Program-made: the position numbers and the translations under genes
The notes under the pieces: model-generated
What the model saw: the letters and a program-made list of their open reading frames with translations, nothing else
What the model was told of the DNA's origin: nothing
Databases searched by the model: none
Part shown: one piece after another, positions 1 to 11,108 of the stretch
How positions within the stretch are numbered: the first letter of the stretch is position 1
Layout: every line of letters begins with the position of its first letter
Assembly: GCA_014898415.1 (NCBI GenBank)
Contig: RCTD01000001.1
Coordinates: 186,001 to 250,000, forward strand
Source: Stromatinia cepivora
Lineage: Eukaryota; Ascomycota; Leotiomycetes; Helotiales; Sclerotiniaceae
Reading direction: 5' to 3'
Length of the DNA stretch: 64,000 bases

Positions 1-535
1 CAGTTCGGGAAATACTTATATCTGAGATATATCATGTATTAGTAGTGAGTAATGCCTGTGTCTGTGTCTATCATCTCGCCGTGCTGCGGAGAGGAGACGG
101 TTCTGCTAAAGATATGTAATTTGTAACCACTGTGTTGATAGCTTCCCATGTACTTATTTAGTTTCATTTCCCACGCTATGAAAAGAGATATATTTATTCA
201 CAAACTCAAATATTCACCACAAATATTTCACATCTTAATATCATAGGATACACAGACGATAGAAGATAATATTGCATTCTATGCTCGAGTGGAAAATACT
301 ATTAACATTTCTCAAAATCCTCAAGTTTCTCAGACCTTCCTCCTTAAAAACCCCAACCCATTCCGTTCCCGTTCCCGTTATCATTGTTGCTTGAGCCAGA
401 ATCCCATATGTATCCTTCATGTGCATTTGAGCATCACTTCCATCATCAAACCCGAAACTAAAACACCATCCATCTAACCATCCATTTCACCGAATCCCAT
501 CCAGAGCCCCGAACCCAATTATCTCCATACCTCTA
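1..535. other. Gene-free left edge
   Basis: No open frame here resembles a protein. The stretch lies downstream of the transcription-factor stop at 536 and probably holds its 3' untranslated region. It is AT-rich with no repeat that stands out. Confidence 0.5.
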
Positions 536-2889
536 TCAAAAACTCAGCAATCTCTTCATATGCGCACCCTTCTCACAATCACTAGGTATAGGAGGAAATT
601 TTCCCTCCCTTGACTCAAAAATCCTTAGGATGCTCTTGACAGCAGTATAATAAGTTTCCGCGGTCCTCTCGAAACCAAGTGTATTCCATTCATCCGGATC
701 TGCGGCAGATTTGATTTCATCCCAAACTACTTTCCAATTTCGCATGGCGAGTTTGAAAGGTGCAAGGAGTGAAGAAATAGATGTGGTGGGTAATTGAACC
801 AAGGGATTACAGAACGTTGAGTTCCAGATATGAACGTAGAGAACTATAGAGGGTCAGCTGTATAGAAAATTTGGTAGACGAGAATAATCTTACTATGAAT
901 AAGCATCTGCATATCTTGGGCAGTTAGGTTGCAGTTACATAACGGCATTAGGTTTTCCTCAGCAGTTTCCATAGGAGAGTATAGCAAAAGGAAAGCATCC
1001 TTCATCTTTATCTTCGGAAGGGGAAATCCCGAATGGATCCCCAAATCTTCGTACTTTGCAGCTTTGAAATATTGCTCATTGCTAGGAAATGGTAGATCTA
1101 TCTCTGCCCATTGAAGTCTTGGGGTAAGATTGTTAAATATGGCGAATGCGTTGTCAAGCATCATCATTATGCTTGCCGTTCTAATGTACGATTCTTTGCG
1201 AATCCAATCTCTAAATGAATCTTGATCTTTGATAACGAACCCAGGAGAATGTTGTACAGTATTTAATTCTAAGAAGCGGTAAATCTGCCCAATGTCAGCT
1301 CGGGCTTACGAAAAAGTGTGAATTATGGTACTCACGGATACTAATCTTGCAAAGCGTTGTTGCCTGACCCTTGTTCTTGCAATCTCGTTGCCTGTCCAGA
1401 ATTGGACAACTACAATAAGATACGCGCCCTGAAATTCCTCCAACTGGTATTGCAGCCATTCTTGAGATGAGTTGCCTGTACGCTCAGCATAAGTTCTACC
1501 GGGTAAGTCAAATTCATCATTAAACCCATTTATTGAGTAGATGTAGGTTTCTATAGTGTCCAGAAGGAGCTTTCCCTCCGCTGCCTCATTGGCCTCTGTA
1601 GAATACTAAAGATTCATTAGCCATTTAGCCCCGAAATAGTTCAGGTATGTTAAATTTGCTTACCATTGCACCAAGACTCATAATGGAAAGAACTAAGGGT
1701 AATGCAGCTGTGCACGGATCAAAAGTAGCTTCATGAACCATAGGTGCATGATGATGCCAATGCTTGAAATATAATTTGATATGCGCAGCAATGACATCGG
1801 CCGTTATGTGCTCAATTGCTTCAATGACTTCTTTTGATACAGCATTAGCTCCGACCTGTGAGCTTGCAGCATATCTCAACTTTTCCCGTATATCATAGGC
1901 GCGCTGCCCCAAGACATTCCGATCGTTGAACATTCCGTCCGGTGACCATGGAATAAAATTGTCTGAGGGCAACTGCCATCCATGCTTTTGTCTTTCGAAT
2001 GTTTCGAATTCCATGTCATGGAGAAAGGCCACCCTTGGACCCATCTCCATATTTGACGTGTATCCAAAATTTGTCACATTTTGGTGCATCAAATCTCCTC
2101 CGGCCCATGGCTGTATTGTACTTTGAGGATACAAACTTATGTATTCTGCGGCTCTGTCTTTTGGGCTCACGGTAGAAGCTTTTGGAAACTCCCGCATAAA
2201 CTCTGCCTCATTCGGTAAATTCAATAAAAAACTAATCGAGTTTCGATCTGATATAGGTTCCGGAGTGCTAGCAGGGGGTGTCAAAGACCGGGGAGGTGGC
2301 ATCTCGGGGCTTGGTGAAGCTTTTGTCGAAGAAGCGGAATCTTGAATGTGATGTCAGCGCAAATCCCAACATTTCTTTCGGGGATGTTTGATAAAGCATA
2401 CTTGAACTTCTAGTTTTTACACAACGTCTTCCAAATTCCTTACATTTGCGACACGGTACTTCATTGTCACATTTGACCTTCAGCCTCGAGCATTCATCGC
2501 ACGCGTGCCGTTTTCGTCCTCGTTCTAAAGAATCTGGAATAGCGGCTGATCCGCGAAGGTCGCATCTGCTGAAATGATCTCGGAGAACATCACTGTGGTA
2601 TATTGTTAGTACTTATTATTGCAAAGTCGACAAAGGTACACAGTTATGTGATCCCTCGGATACTTGCCTGCGTTTAAAAGTTTTGGAACAGAATATGCAG
2701 CTGTGTGGCCGAACACCGGAATCTAGATTTCGCACACGTCAGGTCCCTCCTCGCTTGGATACTTTGAGCTCTGAAATAATAAGAATACATACGTTGCAGC
2801 TGATGTCGAAGCAAATGTGCCTTACGTTGGAATTTCTTTCCACACTGGTTACATTCAGAAAGACCTTGAGCCTGGCTTTGAGCCTCCAT
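536..2889 (-). CDS. Transcription factor with two C2H2 fingers and a Zn2Cys6 domain
   Basis: Probable nuclear DNA-binding regulator of 662 aa in seven exons: 2793-2889, 2668-2722, 2402-2592, 1664-2340, 1336-1605, 894-1284 and 536-843. The first finger is C13-x2-C16-x12-H29-x3-H33, rebuilt across intron 1. The second is C41-x2-C44-x12-H57-x3-C61, rebuilt across intron 2. A binuclear cluster follows at 82-108 with the canonical C-x2-C-x6-C-x5-C-x2-C-x6-C spacing. The rest matches the helical fungal-specific transcription factor domain (LPLVLSIMSLGAM, later the LYVHIWNSTF segment). The start is the first ATG in frame before the finger, with A at -3. Intron 2 (2593-2667) uses a GC-AG donor (AG/GCAAGT). 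The target genes are unknown; it is about 6.5 kb from the GlcNAc cluster, with srs2 between, so a link is speculative. Confidence 0.88.
2593..2667 (-). other. GC-AG intron in the transcription factor gene
   Basis: The donor reads AG/GCAAGT, the standard context for GC-AG introns, and the acceptor ACCACAG. Splicing here joins CIFCSKTFKR to SDVLRDHFSRC, completing a zinc finger, so a GT donor elsewhere is not needed. Confidence 0.8.
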
Positions 2890-5660
2890 TTTGACGGAAC
2901 CATTGTGGTGGGAACGTGGAACTGCGGATGTTTAAAGATATCAGATCCATGGGTTCTTGCGCAAGAGAATTTTGTGGGGAAACAACGTTCAATGAGAACG
3001 GGGTTTTGCTCCCGCCGAAGCAAGGCTAAGAGCTAAGAATGTTGGAGAGCGGGCTATCCATACTAGTTTCTAGGTTAGAGTGTTAGTAGAAAAAGTATTG
3101 GAATGGTAGAATAGGTAAGGTAGATAAGAGTGTATAGTACTTACAACTTACACCTGATAAAAATTATAATTCATAATTTATAATTATACTGCGTAGATAA
3201 ATCCTTTCAGTCTTGACTATTAAGCAAGTAGGTAACAACATACCACACTCGGAAATCCTTAGCTTTTCCTGCTCCAAATCCTATGGTACGGAGTTAATAT
3301 TCTAACCGCCGTTGCACGCTATACCGCTACTGCAGCACCGCAATATACCCAGATACCGGGCTAATAAGGTTTGAGTAAGATTGACAGTGATTGAGGCCAA
3401 GAATACATATGAAGTAATAATAGGAAGCTACTTATAAATTGTTTGCTTTCAAAGCAAAAGAAACACCAATAACAAATTTCCAATTCCAAATTCTCGTCAC
3501 GATCAACAGGAGATGTAAGGGGCCGAAAGCAGGCACACCAAATAAAAGTCCAAGATTAGTGTCATGTTATTTCCCGAATGCCGAACCACGCGCTTATTTC
3601 AAACAGGATATACTCCGTCCAAACTTAGCCAATTCCAATTTCCCTCACGAAACTTCCATTTCCAGCCCGCCCCAGATATCACCTTATATTCTCGCGATAG
3701 TTCCTCATTCATCGGATGCATCGCGGCAAACGGTCCTCGTATATCCACTCTGAATCCTGCGCACTGCCACTTACCACTGCCAGCTCTCTTCCTTGAAATA
3801 TTCAACTTTTCGCTTTCATCCCCAGGCAAATTGTAACGATAGACGGATATATACCCTAGACGCTCCCGGATAACGGCCAGCATTATATCATCATAATCAT
3901 CACCATTGAGGCTAAATAAGCGCCTGAAAGGCGGATTGGAAAAGTCCCAACAAAATCAGCGGATCGGCTCGTGCCCCGAACGGGATATTTACGTGGAAGT
4001 ATTCAATGCCGGAAGATCGTTGAATTCATTATCCTTGAAAGCAGTGGCAAACCATCTGACGTGTTTTATTTTGGCTACTTTGGGATTCGTGGGCTGATGT
4101 GTATTTGATGGTATTAACGTACAAGTACTCAAGGAGTACCCATATTGACCTTTCGGAATCGAGAACGCTCCAGTGGAACCCGAGAGCTCGCATACAGCTG
4201 CGCAGAAACATTGCCTGGACAAGGCAACAAGGTAATTTTTTAGCTAACTCGAACAATAGAAGTTTAGGATCCCATCACAGCGCTTAAGACTAAGCTTTAG
4301 GCATAGGGAGGTTATCTTGACGAGAATAAGGAGGCCTTACACTGCCTGACACTGGCCACAACTATCGTGTCCACAATTGCTACATGTTTCTTTCCATTGG
4401 ATGTTTTGAAGATAACACTAATTGTGAAGTCGAATTAGCATTTCTGCCTGCAAGCAAGACCCGTTTTCAACGTGGCAAGTTGGGCACATACAATGCAGCA
4501 CTCCCATCCCCATTGAGCATTACCGATCCAGGACATATTGCAATAGGAAGTGGAACTCTACGAACGTGGTGAAAGTGTTGTATATCTTGAAAACGGGAAT
4601 TTTTGAACGCTCAGGCAGATTTTGAAGAGCACGAAATTGCTTCTCGGGATATCCTTTGAGACTGAATGTTGCAGTTGAAGACACAGTAGTAGAAACAGAT
4701 TAAAGGAACCCTATCCATTAAATATATGTTCAGATTGTTGCGTCGGCATCCCTCAGAAAGACAGATTTCTAGTAGACCATCGTGCATTTTTAGACGGAGA
4801 TAGGCTGAATGTCGAAAAAAAAAACCACCAAACGTTGGATGCGAAGAATGACATTTACACGTGAAACCCCACACCTGCTCTATTGGGCCGCTGTTATTTA
4901 CCTTTATTTACACTGCAGCACAATGATGTTGGTGTTTGAAATGAAAATTCTATTGAAGCTCCGCACATCCTCAAATTTCCAAACATGAAATTGCGCCGAC
5001 GTGGTTGTAAGTTGCCAAGAGGCATCTATTATGATGGTATGGCCTAAAATGTTACGGTCACCGTTGCAGTTCACTGATTCGAAAACTAGAACGCGCCCAT
5101 ATGCACCCCGCAATTTCGTGTATCCTACCTTCCTACATAGTTAATCACATGGGGTAGTATGTCGGCTTCGCAGAGGTTGTTTTTCCGCTGTTATATTAGA
5201 AAGAGCATCTCGTCCAAAGGAACACAAACTTTGGTAACGACAGTGATTTGTGGCATCTTGACAACTGCCCACTGCCACACTCGTGGCCGCAGGCTTCACA
5301 ACAGTTTCCTGTACACCCACAAATCAAGCATTGCGGTACTCAAGTATATAAATGGAGAGCATCTAGACGACCCGAAAAGCCGATGATACCTGATAGCAAG
5401 TGACAAAATCTGCCGCAAACAGAGAGGTATCGTGTGTTCATGACCAACGCAGCTGAGAAGGAATCAGGCCATCTTTTGATCATATCATTCATTAAGCATT
5501 ATCCAGGAGACTCGTGAGCAAATCCAACATTCCCTCAACCCGTACCAATGCAGACGATACTCTGCCAAATTCACGGCGCACAGCATATATTATAACAGGA
5601 TTGATGCACAGCGACCTCTTGTCGAAAACGACCCAGACCATAATTACCAATAACCTTTAG
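2890..5660. other. Gene-poor interval between the transcription factor and srs2
   Basis: A 2.8 kb stretch with no complete gene that I can support. It should include the promoter of the minus-strand transcription factor (just above 2889) and the 3' region of srs2 (below 5661). One stretch on the minus strand (3599-3955) looks coding and is listed separately. Scattered CACTGCC and CCACAA words occur near 4340-4380 and 5260-5300 without clear periodicity. Confidence 0.5.
3599..3955 (-). pseudogene. Possible coding fragment, unrecognised
   Basis: On the minus strand an open frame of about 118 codons runs from just after a TGA near 3955 to a stop at 3599. It reads FCWDFSNPPFRRLFSLNG, then LAVIRERLGYISVYRYNLPG, and ends with WKWKFREGNWNWLSLDGVYPV-like sequence. 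Its composition (Trp and Tyr rich, well spread charges) is more protein-like than neighbouring chance frames. The in-frame ATG at 3883 would give 94 aa. Pieces further upstream (for example AKIKHVRWFATAFKDNEFND around 4030-4090) sit in other frames, so this may be a multi-exon gene or a broken one. No family recognised. Confidence 0.25.
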
Positions 5661-8600
5661 CTACTTCTCTCTTTTCCTGGTTGGGGGAACGAAAGGCTGC
5701 GTTGTACGATTACCCCAGCCATTCATGCTCCTTTTGACACCAAGAGTCTTTTTTACACCACCCGACCCTTGTGCTATTGCCATACTCGTGGTATGTAACG
5801 TTCTCGCCGGACGAACTAACGACATGATTGCCGGTTTTGCTGTTAAACCAGGGACGGGAACATCTGGTGCCGGTTCAATAACAGTGCTAGGCTGTTTTGC
5901 TCTTGGTGGAGAGCTAGACAGGAAGACGTAGCTATCGTTCTGCCTTCCTTGAATTCGACTAATATTCGGTCGAGACAGGGTTGCACCTGTTCCTAGGCGG
6001 TGTCCTGTAAGAAGAGGTGGTAGAGTTTCGTCTCCATTTTGCGATGGCGATTGTATCAGCCCTATAGGAGTGTTGCTTCGATGTCTATGTAGTTGCGCAC
6101 TAGCCCTGATCTTTGTTTCCCGAAACTCATCGACTATGGGTGCTGGTTTAATCTCCTTCTGTGGCTCCTGCTTCCCAAGAAAGCCCAAGAGTGTGCCTTG
6201 GCCATTAGCTGGACCTTTGAATGAATTTTTAGAGCTTTTAACTGTTCCTTTTGTTGAAGTCGATTTGATTTCACCAATGGTTTGATTTGATGATTGTTCG
6301 CCCAGGACTTGAAGATGAGAGCTAGCACTAACAAAGCCACCACCCAAGGTAAAGTTCGATACTCTTTCCATCGTTGTCATGGGGGTATTATTATAAACTA
6401 CGCCGGAAACGTTTCCCGTTTGATCCGTTGCATCAACTCGTCGACGTTTAGGTGGTCGCTGACCCTTGGTGAAATTGGGATTTCCGTTACCAAGATTCCA
6501 TTTGGACTCATCCTGTTTGTCATCCTCCGGCTCCAAAGGGTAGTATGTATCCTCAGTCAGTTCGAGGCAAGCAGAAGACTCCGCAATCGACTCCTTGGTA
6601 GGAAATGATCGTCGTAGAATCTGAGCTAGGCATTGAACAGTATTTGAACGCAGAGAAGGGCCCTTATGGTCTAAGTGTGCTCTTAGGCCACGGGCAGAAA
6701 GAAATGGACAGGTTGTTGTTAACTCATCTAGTGAATTTTTCAAAGGGCAACTCATGTTGAGCAGAGCCTTTGCCCGAGTCATAGCTACGTACAACAATCT
6801 TCGTTCTTCATCAGTATCCTCTGCTCTGGAGTGTGGTATGGAGCCTTGATATGCACCAGGAATGAAAACTATAGGCCATTCTAGGCCTTTAGCAGCATGT
6901 ATGGTAGATATAGTAATTTGGGGTGTGCTACTTCCTTGGTCGTCCTCTTTCTTTACTTCCGAAGCCAATGCTACGTTCGCTAAAAATCGAGTGAGGGAAT
7001 CGGAAGCATCCTCTTGCTCCAGACCATCGATTTGAGGGAGCGACTCATCCTCATAACCATTAGATATTAGTCCCTGAAAATCCGTAGCCTGGGCGATAAG
7101 CTCCTTCACGTTGTCCCACCGCGCCTTGTGAATGTCACCATGGTGTAACTCCAGCCACTTCTCGTAAGATATTTTCTCAATGATAAACTCCATAATCTTT
7201 ACGATTGAGTTTTGACGGTTTAAGGGATCAGCGACCTTCTTCATACCCGTCAAGATAATATCAACAAAGATGGAAAGGCCTTTTTCGACTGATGTTGTGA
7301 GCTTGGTTTTCGTCCTGCGCCTTCCCTGCACGGAATCAAGGATTAGTGCCCAAAGTGTCAATTTTGATTGCTCTGCCTCCTCGAGCAAAGCTTTGATTGT
7401 CGTCTCGCCGATCCGTCGTGAGGGAGTATTAATAATTCTTGCCAAAGCATCGTTGTTATCAGGTAAGTTAATCACTCTCAAGTAATCTAATAACGTTTTG
7501 ATCTCTACACGGTCGTAAAATCGAAGACCACCTGCAATATGTCAGTCTAAATGCAGAACGCAGCTACCTTCTCAAGGAAGCATTGAGCTGGCTGTAAGTT
7601 GCACAGTTTCCAGACGGGAGATGATGCTTACCGACCATACGATAGGCTATACCTGCTTTACCTAGCGAGCTTTCGATGACTCGTGAGAGTGATGAAGATC
7701 GTAGCAAAATAGCGAAATCATTCAAGTCCAGCAAGTCACCTGTCATACCCATTGACCTTTGTATTTCCTGAATAATCCAGTCTGCTTCTTTTTGGGCCGT
7801 TGAAAGCTTGCGGAGCACTGGTCGTGTGCCAACAATGTGAGTAGGCAAAAGAGACTTTGCAATTCTGGATGAATCTTGCTCAATCACATTCAGTGCCGTG
7901 AGAAGTATTGCGCCCGAGGAACGGTAATTTTCCTCCAATGAGATGGTAACCGTATCCGGATATTGTCTAAGCATCCGTTTGTAGTTTTTAATTTCGGCAG
8001 CTCGAAAGCTATATATGCTTTGATCGGGATCGCCAACGATGGTGATTCGTCTTTGATATGCAGCAAGTAATCGCATGAGATCAAATTGCACGAGGTTTGT
8101 ATCTTGAAATTCGTCAATCAAAACGGCTTCGATATTGGATACACAGGAAGGGTGGAGTCGTAAAAGCTCGACACATCGTACAAGAAGGTCGTCATAGTCA
8201 AGCAAGTTTGAACGCTCTAGGGTCGCTTGGTATTCAGCATGAACAATCTCGAATTCTTGTGCCTCTACTGTTTTCTCCTTGGCATCGAAGGGTTTACTCG
8301 CAGATGCGGAACCCTTTGCTTTCAGAGAGCTTATGCGAGACCGCGCGACTTTTGGATCTATATTCAAATTCTTCCGCTTCACAATCCTCTTAATTATGGC
8401 CAATGAATCGGACGAGTCTGCAATTCCGAAGTCTTTTCGAATTCCTATCAAATGTCCGTATCGCGCCAGGTATCGTCGCGCAATGCTGTGAAAAGTTCCC
8501 AATATTAATTTAGATTCCATTCCATTTCCTATCAACTTTCCAATTCTTTCCTTCATCTCTCGAGCCGCCTTCACCGTGAATGTCGCCACAATTATATTCC

Positions 8601-8781
8601 ATGGTTGCAATCCTTGTTGCAATAGCCAAGCAGTTCGCGACGTTAAAGTATGTGTTTTCCCGCTTCCTGGTCCTGCCAATATAGCGAGAGTATCTGCTTG
8701 CGATGAAACTGCGGCTCTTTGTGAGGCATTGAGACCTGTAAGAAGATTATCGATAGTCATTTCGGTGGCTTGAGCCTGCAT
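5661..8781 (-). CDS. srs2: Srs2-type UvrD/Rep ATP-dependent DNA helicase
   Basis: A 3'-5' superfamily 1 helicase; Srs2 homologues strip Rad51 from single-stranded DNA and act in replication-linked repair in the nucleus. There are two exons (7632-8781 and 5661-7531) with a 100-bp intron; the join restores the codon for G384 and gives 1006 aa, near the usual fungal length. Visible motifs are Walker A AGPGSGKT (36-43), ATFTVKAAREM (66-76), DEFQD (223-227), GDPDQSIYSFR (250-260), ENYRS, STIHAAKGLEWPIVF (about 592-606) and RRLLYVAMTRAK (about 627-638). A likely nuclear signal PPKRRRVD lies near 743-750. A PIP-like motif QGTLLGFL lies at 828-835 in the long, disordered C-terminal tail. A second in-frame ATG at residue 8 is an alternative start. 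Confidence 0.93.
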
Positions 8782-9372
8782 TGGCGAATGTTTCAGGCCT
8801 GCGTGTTTTTAAATATGGGAGATGATTTGGATGGATGAAGTAAAATAGGCATTTGTGAATTCCTTTCGACTGAGGCCATCTCAGCCAGGTAATAAGTGAA
8901 GTAGAGGAGTTGAAAGACTTTTTTGATTCAATTATACTCGGTATCTATCCTGAAAGCTTTTGGGAAAGGGACTCGACAAGAAGGAGGGTGTTGACGCACG
9001 GCGCGCTTGTGGAGTAAGAATTGCCGTATTTTTATCGCGCTAGTACGCGAAGTCACGCTTTTCGAAGCATCTTAACATGAACAGTGTTGGATGAAATATC
9101 ATTGTTTATTTACATTAGTTTTCTGACATGAAAGGTCAAATCCACTATGATATTTTTGCAAGTTAACTACGGATAATACAAAGATGTTATGAACTATATG
9201 AGCCCCGAAACTCCGAAACAATGCTCTACAAAGATATTTTCCATACCATGCAATACCTATATCCCTCTTAACAAGAATACCATGCCCATATGCCGTGCCC
9301 ATATGCCATGCTATGATATCAATGGCGACGAAAAAGTATGCTAGATGATACCTCACACCTTGCTTCTGTAAT
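8782..9372. other. srs2 promoter / hexokinase 3' region
   Basis: No gene seen. The srs2 start lies at the left edge and the stop of the hexokinase-like gene at the right edge. A short imperfect tandem repeat of the words CATGCCCATATGCC and GTGCCCATATGCC occurs at about 9281-9311. Confidence 0.5.
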
Positions 9373-11108
9373 TCAAGCATCGCAGCAAGCAACCGCAACC
9401 GCCGCTCCCAACAGTGAGCTTTCTTCTGCATACATCAGCTCCACGATACCGCTTTTCGCACCACTCGCTTCGACCAACATATCGATATATTTTTGAGTAT
9501 TGTTACGAAACTCGGGATAATTTTCTAACACAGATCCATTATAGGCAATGGCTGTGTGGGCAGAATCTGAGGGTGAGATCGATTCGGAGGCATTGCGCAT
9601 ATGCCAGAGGGCATGGACACCAGCAGCGATGAGGCCGCTAGAGCGGAGAGTTACCCGGGAAGCTATCAATCTTAGAGCTCGTAAATCGGCTACGGTGGGG
9701 ATATGGGGGGAGGGGTGACGGGTGGTGAATACTTCAAAAGCGGTAGTAAGGTGGGGAGTTTTGTCGCTAAGGGTGGTGTTAGCCTAGTTCAGCAACTAAA
9801 CTTCAGAGAATGAAGCTGACACGAGCTTCATAAGGAGGTGATTGATGACAAATGACTTACGCTTCAATATATGAGAGAGTTTCGGTCTCTAAAGAGTACT
9901 TCTCCTTCAAACTTGCTGGCACTGCTCCCCCAAATAGTCCTGCGCTCTGAATCCCATCAATCAACATCAAACGCACGATCTCACCTATGTATCCACCACT
10001 CGCAAAATGTTCGAATGGCTGAAAGTCTGGTAGAGGGTGGTTTGCTTTCAATTGTTTATCCCATTTCGTGTATGGAAGAAATTTACCACCGAACATCGAG
10101 AGTTCTGTGTTGACAATAACATGCTTAGCGCAATCATGCCAAGATGCAGGTCGAATGCCAAATTTTGGCTGTGAAAAGATGTGGACAGGAAGATGAGCTG
10201 CAGCGTTTAACCCAGTCCCTAAAATTAGTGCGAAACGAGTGGTAGGATCTATATATGCTTTGGAGAGTAATGTTGCTGAAGAATCGTTCAAAATGGCGTT
10301 CAGCTGAACATTAAGACCTTTATTTAAGCAGGAATCTTCGATAAGGCCGCCCAGATCTTTACCGATCAGTCCATCAGCAGCGCAAAAGCCTTTTCCCATG
10401 CCCATAAGAAGACCGCCCTTAAGTGATGTTTGACTGCGAAACTACTATCAGCTGACTTCGAATTTAATGAATATCCTGGTGGTCATACTCGATAGGAAAG
10501 GACCAGGACAATCCCACAGATAAGGGTGCCTTGGACATCTCGTGTCCTTCTTTCTCTCCAGAAAGAGTGTCCAGAATTCGATCCGCCATCCAATCGAAGA
10601 ACTCTACCCCAACCAGCTGCCTCTCCGCATTTTTGATTTTGAAAGACTTCAATTCAACAATCTCAATCTCCTTCCCTTCACAGTCTTTTCCTGCGAGTTT
10701 AATCAAGGCCACCCGAAAGGTTGAACCCCCAACATCTAGGGCTAGATATGTTCCACATTCATGACCACTAGGAAGTTGATGGTTGTATGAAGGTAACATG
10801 CATTGTGGATTTTCCAATAAGCTCTCAGCAAATTCTTTTCTCAATCCTTCTGAAAACGCCAATAAGGAGGCCTCCTTCGTAGAATCTCTAAAGGCAGCTT
10901 CAACCTCGTCTAAAAACTTCTTGACCTTTGCAAGGGAGATGTCTTTGACGTCGACATCCCCATCCTTGATTCTGGGGAAAGTTGAGGGCGCAATCCAAAA
11001 CTTGATAATGATCTCAAAGATAGATTTTGTTTTGAGAAAAGATTTGATAAAGGCGGCATAGAAAGCCTGTCGTAATCTATGCATGGCAGCGATGAGCGGC
11101 TGCATCAT
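9373..11108 (-). CDS. hxk3: Hexokinase-family N-acetylglucosamine kinase
   Basis: Expected to phosphorylate GlcNAc to GlcNAc-6-phosphate in the cytosol, the first intracellular step of GlcNAc use. Exons are 10489-11108, 9861-10433 and 9373-9766 (introns 55 and 94 bp), giving 528 aa. The hexokinase fold is clear: LALDVGGSTFRV (122-133), the sugar loop SWSFPIDQTSLKGG rebuilt across intron 1, LND with the presumed catalytic Asp at 257, LILGTGLNAA and VNTE. Several positions differ from glycolytic hexokinases (GGSTFRV for GGTNFRV, NDSSATL for NDT-x-GTL), as expected for the divergent Hxk3/Nag5 branch. It sits divergently to the GlcN-6-P deaminase, sharing a 2 kb intergenic region. The substrate is inferred from cluster context; glucose kinase activity or a regulatory role cannot be excluded. 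Confidence 0.88.

Noticed and set aside
6070..6608. Plus-strand open frames within srs2 and comparable antisense frames in pyc, clathrin and eIF2 gamma
   Set aside because: They are shadows of strongly supported genes on the other strand.
9099..9431. 110-codon minus-strand frame
   Set aside because: It overlaps the last codons of the hexokinase-like gene in another frame and extends into its 3' region.
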